This document shows positions 50,908 through 58,447 of a stretch of DNA of 64,000 nucleotides, in pieces. The notes beneath the pieces are model-generated. The model did no database searches and had not been told where the DNA came from. It saw only the letters and a list, made by a program, of their open reading frames with translations. The DNA is from Halosegnis longus (lineage in GTDB: Archaea > Halobacteriota > Halobacteria > Halobacteriales > Haloarculaceae). Each line of letters opens with the position of its first letter. The first letter of the stretch is position 1. The stretch lies in the NCBI RefSeq assembly GCF_009663395.1, contig NZ_QKNW01000001.1, forward strand, positions 806,001 to 870,000, written 5' to 3'. The position numbers and the translations under genes were made by a program.

Positions 50908-51654
50908 GTGCGCCAACAGACGCTCACCGTCGTCGCCGTCGCGGTTGCCGTCCTCCTCGCCGGGGCCGGCCTCGCCGCGGCCGTCACGACCAACGACCAG
51001 CCCGCACAGCCTGCGACCCAACAGTCGAGCGACACGCCGACCGTCACCGTCACCGGCGTCGGTGACGCGGAGACCGCCGCCGACCGCGCCGTCGTCGCCG
51101 TCACCGTCGAAGCCACCGCCGACAGCGCGAGCGAGGTTCGCGAGGCGCTCGCGACAGACGCCGAGGGGATGCGCGATGCCCTCGCCGATGCGGGTATCGA
51201 CGCCGACCAGCTCCGCACGGCCCGCTACGACATCTCGCGCAACTACGAGAGCCGCGAGAACCCCGACGCGCCCGCCTACCGCGGCCAGCACAGCTTCGAG
51301 ATTCGCCTGACTGACACCGACGCCGTCGGCACCGCCATCGACGCCGCGGTCGACGGTGGCGCGAGCTACGTCGAGAACGTCCGCTTCACCCTCTCGGAGG
51401 AGGCGCGACAGGAGCTTCGCACGCAGGCGCTCGCCGAGGCGATGGAGACGGCCCGCGGTGAGGCCGAGACGCTCGCCGACAACGGCGACCTCGAACTCAC
51501 CGGCACGGCCGAGGTCTCGACCACGACCGACTACCGCCGTCCCGTCGCCTACGCGGCTGACGCCGGCGGTGCCGGCACAGCCACCAGCATCGACGCCGGT
51601 CCCGTGAGCGTCTCCGTCACCGTGCAGGTCACCTACGACGCCCAGAACGTTTAG
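50908..51654 (+). CDS. Exported SIMPL (DUF541) domain protein
   Basis: A 248-residue secreted or anchored protein. Residues 1-30 are a signal or anchor (RQQTLTVVAVAVAVLLAGAGLAAAVTT), then SIMPL features: TPTVTVTGVGDAETAADRAVVAVTVEATADSASEVREALATDAEGMRDALADAGIDADQLRT and ENVRFTLSEEARQELRTQALAEAMETARGEAETLA. SIMPL proteins occur widely at the cell surface with unclear function. The start is GTG, placed right before the hydrophobic segment. It is followed by structured element B. Confidence 0.9.
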   Translation: MRQQTLTVVAVAVAVLLAGAGLAAAVTTNDQPAQPATQQSSDTPTVTVTGVGDAETAADRAVVAVTVEATADSASEVREALATDAEGMRDALADAGIDADQLRTARYDISRNYESRENPDAPAYRGQHSFEIRLTDTDAVGTAIDAAVDGGASYVENVRFTLSEEARQELRTQALAEAMETARGEAETLADNGDLELTGTAEVSTTTDYRRPVAYAADAGGAGTATSIDAGPVSVSVTVQVTYDAQNV

Positions 51655-51689
51655 GCTGTTTTTTGATAGCTGCGTTTTCTGGCACTTCG

Positions 51690-52366
51690 GCTGATTTTGT
51701 GGTTTTCGGCGTTGGAATCGCTACCACGGTTCTGATTGCTTGGCTTCGGGACCAGCACCGCGCTGTTTGGTGTGGCTTCGACAGCACCGCAACCACTCTG
51801 GTTGCTTGGTCTCGGGGAAACCGCACCGCGACCGCACGCTCGCGTGTCGCTTCGCTCCCGCTCGCTGGTCCGTGGCCTCCGGCCACTTTCCCAACCTTTC
51901 CCCACACCGCACCCGCTCACTTCGTTCGCGGTGCGGTAGGCCACCGCCACGGTTGCCCAGTCAACCGATGCGGTGCGGTGGCGTGGGCCGGCGCGCCTCG
52001 TGCGCGCCCGTCGTCGCGAGGGATGAGTGACCGTAGGGAGCGAATCGGCTGGGGAGGCTCGTGGGCGGTGCAGTCGCGGTGGGTGGGACTGAAAGGGGCG
52101 GGCGTGTCGCGCTTGCGTGGTCGGCTCCGTGACCACTATCGGGAGCGAGCGAAGCGAGCGACCGATATGTCACGGGGAGACCGCGACACGCCCGGGGCTT
52201 TCAAGCCGGTCTTACCGACGGAGCTGTAGCCAGCAAGCGACACGCCCGGGGCTTTCAAGCCGGTCACAACAGAGCGATACCCAGACGACACGCCCGGGGC
52301 TTTCAAGCCGTCAGTAACAGGAACGCAGGCAGAGAAACAAAGTCAAAATCAAACGCCAGCGTAATC
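51690..52366. repeat. Structured intergenic element, copy B
   Basis: This is the second copy of the element at 16965-17494, again filling a gap between convergent genes (SIMPL gene and M32 peptidase). Shared parts in order: CTTCGACAGCACCGC-like start motifs, CGCACGCTCGCGTGTCGCTT (about 51832-51851), hairpins ACCGCAC/GTGCGGT and GCCACCGC/GCGGTGGC, and the inner stem CGGTTG/CAACCG (about 51950-51967). Next come the GGCGCGC/GCGCGCC arms and the terminal 13-bp stem CGGGCGTGTCGCG/CGCGACACGCCCG with GGTC/GACC and CCGTGAC/GTCACGG inside. The tip pairs as ATCGG/CCGAT here instead of CTCT/AGAG. Both copies end with a similar TCAAAATC...CCAGC...AATCCTA stretch at the next gene's stop. Confidence 0.6.
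52184..52312. repeat. Three direct repeats of the element's 3-prime end
   Basis: A 28-bp unit beginning CGACACGCCCGGGG and ending CAAGCCGGTC occurs at 52184-52211 (where it is also the right arm of the terminal stem) and 52238-52265. It occurs again at 52286-52312, one G shorter near its end. The interrupting sequences are unrelated and 26 and 20 nt long. Copy A has a single divergent version at 17408-17435. Inside each unit, GGCTTTCAAGCC is nearly palindromic. Confidence 0.75.
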
Positions 52367-53863
52367 CTACAAGTCGTACAGGTCGGAGAACTTCGCGTCG
52401 GCGTACTCGATGAACGCGTCAGCCGAGAACTCCTCGCCGGTCGCGCGTTTCACGAGTTCGTTCGTGGTGTAGCGCGCCCCGTGCTGGTGGACCTCCTCGG
52501 TGAGCCACTCGTGGAGCGCGTCGAACTCCCCGTCCGCGAGCTGTGAATCCAACCCCTCGATGTCGGACTCGGCGGCGTCGAACAGCTGCGCCGCGAGCAC
52601 GGAGCCGAGCGAGTAGGTCGGGAAGTAGCCGAAGGAGCCGTGTGCCCAGTGGATATCCTGCAGACACCCCTCGGCGTCGGTGTCGGGCGTGACGCCCAGA
52701 TACTCCTCCATCTTCGCGTTCCACACCTCGGGCACGTCGGCCACGTCGAGCTCGCCCGACAGGAGGTCGCGCTCGATTTCGAACCGGAGGATGATGTGCA
52801 TGTGGTAGGTGAGCTCGTCGGCCTCGACGCGAATCAGATTGTCCGGATACACCTGATTGGCCGCCTCGTAGAGTTCCTGTCCCGAGATGTCCGCCCCGAG
52901 GTCGTCGTTCACGAGGTCGACGTAGTTCGAGAGGAACGACGCCGAGCGACCGACGTGGTTCTCCCAGAGCCGAGACTGCGATTCGTGGACCGTCAGCCCG
53001 CGATTCTGTCCGAGCGGGGTGCCGTACTCCTCGCGGGGCAGGCCGAGGGTGTAGGTGGCGTGACCGAACTCGTGGATGACCGAACCGATGGAGCCGACGG
53101 GGTCCTCGTTGTCGAAACGGGTCGTCACGCGGGCGTCGAACTGCGTCCCCGACGAGAACGGGTGCGGGGCGGTGTCGAGTCGACCGTGGTCGTCGGGGTA
53201 GCCGAGGTACTCGAGCGTCGACTCCGCGAGCGAAAACTGGTCGTCGTCGGAGTAGGTGCCGTCGAAGGGGGTCGCGAGGTCGGCGTCGGCCTCGTTCAAG
53301 TCGTCGATGAGCGGACGGAGGGCGTCGCGAAGCTGTTCGAGCACGTCCTCCGCAACGGAGAGGTCGAGCCACGGCTCGTAGTCGGCGAACAACACCTCGT
53401 AGGTGTCGGCCTCGGGGTCGATGTGGTTTGCGTACTCGCGCTTGAGTTCGAGCAGCGTCTCGACCTGGGGCGCGAACGTCTCCCAGTCGTCCTCGGCTTT
53501 GGCCTCCTTCCAGATGGGGAGGGCGTTCGATGTCTCCTCGGAGATGCGCTCGACGAGGGATTTCGGGACCTTCGCGGCGCGGTCGAACTCGCGGCGAATC
53601 TCGCGGACGACGGCCGCCTGCTCGTCGGAGAGCGCGGCATCCTCGGCGGCGTTGAGGTCGGCTTCGAACTCGTCGCTCGTCAGGATGTCGTGGCGGGCAC
53701 CCGAGAGCGCGGAGGTCTGCTTCGAGCGGGCAGGCGTGCCGCCTTCCGGCATCACGACCTCCTGGTCCCACGAGAGGACGCCCGCGGCGTCGCCGATGTA
53801 GGTGGCGCGTTTGTACCGTTCGAGGAGGGAGTCGTACGCGTCGGGGCTGTCGTCGGCTGACAT
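52367..53863 (-). CDS. M32-family metallocarboxypeptidase (Taq type)
   Basis: A 498-residue zinc carboxypeptidase of the thermostable Taq family, removing C-terminal residues from peptides in the cytoplasm. The zinc site is HEFGHATYTLG near residue 268, with the third ligand Glu in LTVHESQSRLWENHVGRS near 298. Other family blocks are VLSWDQEVVMPEGGTPARSKQ near 34, HPFSSGTQFDARVTTRFDNED near 237 and VYPDNLIRVEADELTYHMHIILRFEIE near 345. Length matches the family (about 500). The ATG gives MSADDSPDAYDSLLERYKRATY. Confidence 0.96.
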   Translation of the reverse strand: MSADDSPDAYDSLLERYKRATYIGDAAGVLSWDQEVVMPEGGTPARSKQTSALSGARHDILTSDEFEADLNAAEDAALSDEQAAVVREIRREFDRAAKVPKSLVERISEETSNALPIWKEAKAEDDWETFAPQVETLLELKREYANHIDPEADTYEVLFADYEPWLDLSVAEDVLEQLRDALRPLIDDLNEADADLATPFDGTYSDDDQFSLAESTLEYLGYPDDHGRLDTAPHPFSSGTQFDARVTTRFDNEDPVGSIGSVIHEFGHATYTLGLPREEYGTPLGQNRGLTVHESQSRLWENHVGRSASFLSNYVDLVNDDLGADISGQELYEAANQVYPDNLIRVEADELTYHMHIILRFEIERDLLSGELDVADVPEVWNAKMEEYLGVTPDTDAEGCLQDIHWAHGSFGYFPTYSLGSVLAAQLFDAAESDIEGLDSQLADGEFDALHEWLTEEVHQHGARYTTNELVKRATGEEFSADAFIEYADAKFSDLYDL

Positions 53864-53974
53864 ACCTGACTCGTGGCGTGCGACGGTTAGAAAGCCGGCG
53901 GTTCACAGTCCCGCCCGAACGTGGGCACAAACCGGCGACAGGACGCTTTTCTTCCCCCCGGACCGAGTCAGGGT

Positions 53975-54346
53975 ATGCACTTCGACCAGCGGGAACAGAC
54001 CGCCCTCCGCGAGGCCGGTCTCGACACCGACGACCTGCGGGCCGCCGCCGAGCGGGTGGGCGAGCTCGTCGCCGAGACCGCAGCCGACCTCGAAGCGTTC
54101 GTCGCCGACCACGACACCCTCTACTCCGACATGGACCTCGCCCACTCGGGCGACGGACCGGCCGAACACGCCGTCGAGTATCTCGACACCTACACCCACG
54201 GCGGCGACCTCCACGGCTGGCTCCGGTTCGAGACGTGGGGAGCCACCGTCACCGACGGGCGCGTGCTGACCGACGAGACGGTCGAGTTGACGCTGGAGGG
54301 TCGCCACGGCCGGACCCGGTTCGCGACCACGCCCGACGCGCTATGA
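53975..54346 (+). CDS. Uncharacterised acidic protein coupled to FAU-1-like gene
   Basis: A 123-residue protein without a recognised family. It has a helical N-terminal half (ALREAGLDTDDLRAAAERVGELVAETAADLEAFVAD), a middle YSDMDLAHSGDGPAEHAVEYLDTYTHGGDLHGWLRFETWG, and a beta-rich end. There is no signal or membrane segment. Its stop overlaps the start of the FAU-1-like gene (ATGA), so the two are co-translated and a functional link to RNA metabolism is possible. The ATG is at 53975; earlier in-frame residues do not look coding. Confidence 0.75.
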   Translation: MHFDQREQTALREAGLDTDDLRAAAERVGELVAETAADLEAFVADHDTLYSDMDLAHSGDGPAEHAVEYLDTYTHGGDLHGWLRFETWGATVTDGRVLTDETVELTLEGRHGRTRFATTPDAL

Positions 54347-55704
54347 GCGTCCGGATTCGCGGCATCTACACCACCGCGCTCACACGCCTGTTCGACGACG
54401 TGGTGCAGGCGTCGCCGCCGATTCGGGACCGGTTCGACGAGTCGTTCCCCGTCGCCCCCGCCGACCTCGCGGTGTGGACGACCAACGACCGACAGGGAGT
54501 CACCCTCTCCGGGGACCCCGCCACCGTCGCCGACGCCCACGAGCGACTGGCCGGCATCTCGCGTGACACCCTCGCGTGGACCGACCCGCTCCCGAAGGAC
54601 GGCGTCTTCGCCGGCGAAGTGACCGAGACCCTCGGCGGCGGAGCCGTGGTCGATGTCGGCGACGGCGAGGGGTATCTCCCCTACGGCGAGACGGACGACC
54701 ACGTCGAGACGGGGGATACGGTGCGCGTGCAGGTCCGGCGACCGAAGCCGCCGTGGACCGACCGCCGCGCGCGACTGTCGACCCGTATCGAGGTGTCGGG
54801 CGAACTCGTCCGCCTCGTCCGCGGGGAGTCGCGGGAGTCGGCCGGCGCGGCGACGCTCGAAGACCTGCTCCCGCCCGATGTACCGGACGGCTGGCGACCG
54901 AAGTGGGGTCGCGACGAGGAGGAGGCCGCGATGGACGCACTCGGCGCTGCGCTCGATTCGGCGACCGACCGCGCCGAACGGTTCGACGACCTGCCGACGC
55001 GGGGCGAGCCAGACGCGCCAACCGCGCTGGCGACCCCGCTTTCGACGAGCCACGTCTGGTTCGGACGCGAGGGACGGTTCGAACTCGACGCGCTCCGGCG
55101 GGAGGTCACGCGAACGATGCCCGGCCACCACCGCGTGAAGGCGGGCGCGTCCGACGCCAGCGCGGCCGTCGACTTCGCGGAGGCGCTGGGCGCGTTCGAC
55201 GCCGACGAGTTCCCCTTCGCCGTCGTCGCCAGACAGTTCGGCCCACAGGAGGGCGACCGACTCGGCATCGACCACGGGAAACCCTCCGGTGCGTGTTTCA
55301 CCCTCGGAAAAGGAGAGGTGACGAGCGTCGAAGCCGACGGCTCGCTCACGCTCGAACGCGAGATGTCACCCGGCGGAACGTACGACGCGCTCGGCGTCGA
55401 CCGGCAGGCCGGCGACGTGGCCGTCACGAAGTTCGAGGAGGGACGCTGGTGGTATCCGACCGTCTACCGTGGCGAGGACGGGACGCGACGGGGAACCTAC
55501 GTCAACGTCTGTACCCCCGTCGAGCTGTTTCCGAACGCCGCGCGCTACGTCGATCTCCACGTCGACGTGGTGAAGGGACCCGACGGCGAAGTGCGGCGGG
55601 TTGACGACGACGAACTCGACGCGGCGGTCGCGGCCGGCCACGTCTCCGAGCCGCTGGCCGAGAAGGCCCGGTCGGTCGCGTCGAAGCTGGAACGCGCGCT
55701 CTGA
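54343..55704 (+). CDS. FAU-1-like RNA-binding ribonuclease (RNase E/G-like S1 plus DUF402)
   Basis: A 453-residue homologue of archaeal FAU-1, an AU-rich RNA-binding protein with RNase E/G resemblance. The N-terminal half contains an S1-like barrel near residues 85-135 (GVFAGEVTETLGGGAVVDVGDGEGYLPYGETDDHVETGDTVRVQV). The C-terminal half holds the DUF402 domain near 325-420 (LGIDHGKPSGACFTLGKGEVTSVEADGSLTLEREMSPGGTYDALGVDRQAGDVAV and ARYVDLHVDVVKGPDGEVRRVDDDELDAA). By family it may act in rRNA processing. The start is fixed by the overlap with the upstream gene. Confidence 0.92.
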   Translation: MSVRIRGIYTTALTRLFDDVVQASPPIRDRFDESFPVAPADLAVWTTNDRQGVTLSGDPATVADAHERLAGISRDTLAWTDPLPKDGVFAGEVTETLGGGAVVDVGDGEGYLPYGETDDHVETGDTVRVQVRRPKPPWTDRRARLSTRIEVSGELVRLVRGESRESAGAATLEDLLPPDVPDGWRPKWGRDEEEAAMDALGAALDSATDRAERFDDLPTRGEPDAPTALATPLSTSHVWFGREGRFELDALRREVTRTMPGHHRVKAGASDASAAVDFAEALGAFDADEFPFAVVARQFGPQEGDRLGIDHGKPSGACFTLGKGEVTSVEADGSLTLEREMSPGGTYDALGVDRQAGDVAVTKFEEGRWWYPTVYRGEDGTRRGTYVNVCTPVELFPNAARYVDLHVDVVKGPDGEVRRVDDDELDAAVAAGHVSEPLAEKARSVASKLERAL

Positions 55705-55772
55705 ATCAGTCTCGTACGGCGCTACGTGCGACCATCTCGTGTGTTCCCTGCGACCGTTCTAAGCCCGGTCGT

Positions 55773-55934
55773 CTATCTCGACGTGTTGGACGACGAGACG
55801 AGTGGGACGAGCGCTGCTTCTACCTCGTCGGCGTCGTAGGGTTTGCGCTGGCCGCCGTCGGCGCGAGCGGTCGTCGTGGACGTCTCGTCTGTCGGCAGTC
55901 TCGGAACCATCGGCTCGATTGTGTCTCGGCGCAT
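55773..55934 (-). CDS. Possible small protein gene
   Basis: A 53-codon frame beginning MRRDTIEPMVPRLPTDETST and containing GGQRKPYDADEVEAALVPLVSSS. I do not recognise it. Support: halophile-like amino-acid use, and a minus-strand TATA-like stretch (TTATACTTATTA, about 55961-55972) some 30 nt upstream, suiting a leaderless transcript. An ATGAA/TTCAT inverted repeat lies further upstream near 55973-55984. The rest of the 55705-56099 gap shows no other gene. Confidence 0.45.
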   Translation of the reverse strand: MRRDTIEPMVPRLPTDETSTTTARADGGQRKPYDADEVEAALVPLVSSSNTSR

Positions 55935-56099
55935 CTACTCTGTAGAGGAGCCGGAGGGTAATAAGTATAATGAATGTTCATAATACATGCGAGGCGCTAC
56001 CCAGTCCAGAGCTGACTCCGACTGCGCAGTCGCGTACACGAGTCGTGGGGTTGAGGGTCGCCCCCGTACACATATCTTCGGGGCGCGTGTCGCGTCCGT

Positions 56100-56840
56100 A
56101 TGGACCTGCTTCCCGACCTCGACGGCCGCGTCGCGCTCGTCACCGGTGCCGCCCGCGGGCTGGGCCGCGAGTTCGCGCTCGCGCTGGCCGACTGCGGCGC
56201 GGACGTCGCCGTCCACTACAACACCAGCGGCGAGGCCGCCCGCGAGACCGCCGCCGAGGTTCGCGAGCTCGGCGTCGACGCGCAGGCGTTCTCCGCCGAC
56301 GTGACCGACCCGACGCTCGTGGACGACCTCTTCGGCGCAATCGAGGAGGAACTCGACACCGTGAACGTGCTCGTCAACAACGTCGGCGACTTCGAACCCA
56401 TCCACTGGGAGACCGTGGAGTGGTCGCGTTGGCGGGAGGTGACCGCGACCAACTACGAGGCGACCGTACTCTGTTCGCGGCGCGCGCTCGCACCCATGCG
56501 CGAGGCCGGCTGGGGGCGCATCATCAATATCGGCTACGCGTCCGCCGACAAGGGACTCGTCTCGCCGAAGAACTTCCCGTACTTCGTCGCCAAGACCGGC
56601 GTGTTGATGTTCACCCGGATGCTCGCGGCCGACACGCAGGCGGACAATATTACTGTTAATGCCGTCTCGCCGTACGTCATCGAGAGCTCCGACGAGTTCC
56701 CCGAGGAGGCTCCCCGCGGCCGGTGGGCCACCTACGACGACCTCATCGCCCCGACGCTGTTCTTCTGTTCTGACGCCGCCAGCTATCTCTCCGGTGAGAA
56801 CATTGAGGTCGACGGCGGCTGGCTTCCCGAGACGGTCTAA
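56100..56840 (+). CDS. SDR-family oxidoreductase (FabG-like)
   Basis: A 246-residue short-chain dehydrogenase. The cofactor motif is VTGAARGLGREFALAL near residue 16, followed by NVLVNNVGDFEPIHWE near 90, and the catalytic Ser/Tyr/Lys region INIGYASADKGLVSPKNFPYFVAKTG near 140-165 with the YxxxK as YFVAK. The C-terminus, SYLSGENIEVDGGWLPETV, is typical. It is FabG-like but the substrate is undetermined; haloarchaea use related enzymes in polyhydroxyalkanoate and other pathways. It stands as a single gene upstream of the toxin-antitoxin pair. Confidence 0.92.
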   Translation: MDLLPDLDGRVALVTGAARGLGREFALALADCGADVAVHYNTSGEAARETAAEVRELGVDAQAFSADVTDPTLVDDLFGAIEEELDTVNVLVNNVGDFEPIHWETVEWSRWREVTATNYEATVLCSRRALAPMREAGWGRIINIGYASADKGLVSPKNFPYFVAKTGVLMFTRMLAADTQADNITVNAVSPYVIESSDEFPEEAPRGRWATYDDLIAPTLFFCSDAASYLSGENIEVDGGWLPETV

Positions 56841-56895
56841 CTTCGAGGTATTACACGCGGGTAATACTCTTGTGAGTCGAGTTCGTACGCGCGGT

Positions 56896-57114
56896 ATGTC
56901 CAAGGTGACGAGCAAGGGGCAGGTGACGATTCCCAAGCCCGTCCGCGACCGACTCGGTATCGAGGCCGGCGACGAGGTGGTTTTCGAGGAGACGGACGAC
57001 GGCTACGTGCTCCGCAAGCGCGTCACCGAGAACCCCTTCGAGAAGTGGCGCGGCGCAGCCGACACCGACGCGACCGTGTCCGAACGGATGACAGAACTGC
57101 GTGGCGAGCGGTGA
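56896..57114 (+). CDS. AbrB/SpoVT-family antitoxin
   Basis: A 72-residue swapped-hairpin DNA-binding antitoxin. The AbrB fold is MSKVTSKGQVTIPKPVRDRLGIEAGDEVVFEETDDGYVLRKR (residues 1-42). The C-terminal tail ENPFEKWRGAADTDATVSERMTELRGER would wrap onto the toxin. It presumably autoregulates the operon with the PIN protein. The TTACACGCGGGTAATAC stretch just before the start contains a TTAC/GTAA dyad that could be the operator. The 4-bp GTGA overlap couples it to the toxin gene. Confidence 0.92.
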   Translation: MSKVTSKGQVTIPKPVRDRLGIEAGDEVVFEETDDGYVLRKRVTENPFEKWRGAADTDATVSERMTELRGER

Positions 57115-57593
57115 GGACGGCTATCGACACGAGTGCGCTGCTCGCACTTCTGTACCCCGACGATGCCCACAACGAACGGGCGAGTCGCCTGCTCGGCGAG
57201 GCCGTCGCGGAGGGGTCGGTCGTCGTCACCGGCACCGTCGAGACGGAGCTGGCGGCGGACCCGACGTTCGAGACGCGCGCAGACCTCAACGCGTTCCTCT
57301 CGGACACCGGAATACAGACGGTGACGCCCGCACCCGAGACGCGATTTCTCGCCGGCGAGCGGTTCCGCACGTACATCGACCGTCGCGGCCCCGAGTTACA
57401 GTGTCCGGCCTGCGGCCACGAGGCGACCTACGACTGCCCGGAGTGTGGCCGGGAGATTCGGTCGCGACAGCGACTCGCCGCCGACTTCACCATCGGCGCA
57501 CACGCCGAACGCGAGGCCGACCGACTGCTCACCTTCGACGCCGGCGTCTACGAGACGTACTTCGAGGTCGAGATACAGACCGTCGCCGAGTGA
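57111..57593 (+). CDS. vapC: VapC-like PIN-domain toxin with inserted zinc ribbon
   Basis: A 160-residue PIN ribonuclease, the presumed toxin of the pair. The first acidic residue is in RTAIDTSALLALLYPDDAHNERA, and the second in GTVETELAADPTFETR. Between the PIN halves, residues about 104-120 contain CPACGHEATYDCPECG, a treble CxxC zinc ribbon. The PIN fold resumes with ADFTIGAHAEREADRLLTFDAGVYETYF, carrying the later acids. The start is GTG at 57111, overlapping the antitoxin stop. The inserted ribbon may aid RNA target recognition; archaeal Nob1 has a C-terminal instead of inserted ribbon. Confidence 0.87.
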   Translation: MRTAIDTSALLALLYPDDAHNERASRLLGEAVAEGSVVVTGTVETELAADPTFETRADLNAFLSDTGIQTVTPAPETRFLAGERFRTYIDRRGPELQCPACGHEATYDCPECGREIRSRQRLAADFTIGAHAEREADRLLTFDAGVYETYFEVEIQTVAE

Positions 57594-57779
57594 TTACTCG
57601 TCCTCAACGGACGCGAGCGCGACGCCGATGGAGACGCCGGTCCCCATCCCGATGGCGATACCGACGGCGATGTCATCGAGTGCGACCCCGAGTGCGGTGC
57701 CGAATCCCGCGCCGACGGCGACACCGAGGGCGAGCCGCTCGGGGTGGGGGAGTTCCTCGTCGGCGTCCGCGTCGCCCAT
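57594..57779 (-). CDS. Small glycine-zipper membrane protein
   Basis: A 61-residue protein. An acidic N-terminus ([16 protein letters not shown]) precedes two short helices rich in Gly and Ala (ALGVAVGAGFGTALGVALDDIAVGIAIGMGTGVSIGVALA) with GxxxG spacing, suggesting tight helix packing in the membrane. No family is assigned. Its ATG overlaps the stop of the upstream LURP-one gene (TGATG), so the two form a unit. It ends 1 bp from the convergent toxin gene. Confidence 0.65.
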   Translation of the reverse strand: MGDADADEELPHPERLALGVAVGAGFGTALGVALDDIAVGIAIGMGTGVSIGVALASVEDE

Positions 57780-58351
57780 CAGTTGTTCTGAATCGCGTCG
57801 ATGACCATCGCGGCGGCGACGACCGGCTCCTTCGGCACGTCGCTCGTGTCGTCGAGGTCGATGGTGTAGGTGTCCCGCAGCGAGAACTTCCCGTGGATGC
57901 TGCCGACGTGGTCGCCGTCGGCGTCGGTGATTTCGTACTTGTGGGGGATGAGATAGCCGAAGGGGAGGAAGTTCCGCGCGAGCGTGATAGCGGCCCCGCG
58001 GGAGTCGATTTTCGCGAGCGCGCGCTCGGAGTCGGCGTCGCGAATCGTCCACGTGTCCTGAAACATCGAGTAGTCGTTGTCGAGGACGGCGAGGTCCTCG
58101 CCGGTCTGGCTGTCCGTGAGCATGTAGTCGCCGGCCACGTCGAGGATGCCGCCGGCCTTGACGGAGAACACGTCGTTCCCGTCGCCGTCGACGAACGGGA
58201 ACTCCTCTTTCAGCTTGAACATCTTCTGTTTCCCGCGGAGGACGACGTTGCCGGCCGAGTCCGTCGCCTTGTACTTGTTGCGGATGAGACTCTGCACGAC
58301 GGTGTACGAGGAGTCGGTCAGTTCGATGCCGCTGATGTCGTAGGAGGACAT
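57779..58351 (-). CDS. LURP-one-related/scramblase-fold protein
   Basis: A 190-residue Tubby-like beta-barrel protein of the LURP-one-related family. Conserved pieces: [65 protein letters not shown], and [44 protein letters not shown]. It likely contacts lipids or partner proteins; the biochemical role is not established in archaea. It is cytoplasmic, with no signal. It is the first gene of a pair with the Gly-zipper membrane protein. Confidence 0.87.
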   Translation of the reverse strand: MSSYDISGIELTDSSYTVVQSLIRNKYKATDSAGNVVLRGKQKMFKLKEEFPFVDGDGNDVFSVKAGGILDVAGDYMLTDSQTGEDLAVLDNDYSMFQDTWTIRDADSERALAKIDSRGAAITLARNFLPFGYLIPHKYEITDADGDHVGSIHGKFSLRDTYTIDLDDTSDVPKEPVVAAAMVIDAIQNN

Positions 58352-58447
58352 GGGCGTGTCATCTCACCGAGGGGGAAAAAGCGCTCGCCAGCCGCGTCTG
58401 ACGCGTGACCGACAGGGTTTCCGTGCGCGCGTCCCTCGATTCGCGTA

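Noticed and set aside
51663..52229. Open frame of 188 codons in element B (and its 133-codon counterpart at 16982-17383)
   Set aside because: Arg-, Ser- and Pro-rich translation, opposite to the acidic proteome. Similarity between the two frames is explained by the conserved nucleotide element, and the frames have different starts and indels.
52184..52312. Canonical CRISPR array from the repeat-spacer look
   Set aside because: Only three units, spacers of 26 and 20 nt, the repeat is part of the element's own stem, and there are no cas genes. Reported instead as tandem 3-prime ends of element B.
57111..57593. Nob1 (PIN plus zinc ribbon rRNA nuclease)
   Set aside because: The ribbon is inserted within the PIN fold rather than C-terminal, and the gene overlaps an AbrB-type antitoxin, which fits a toxin-antitoxin pair.
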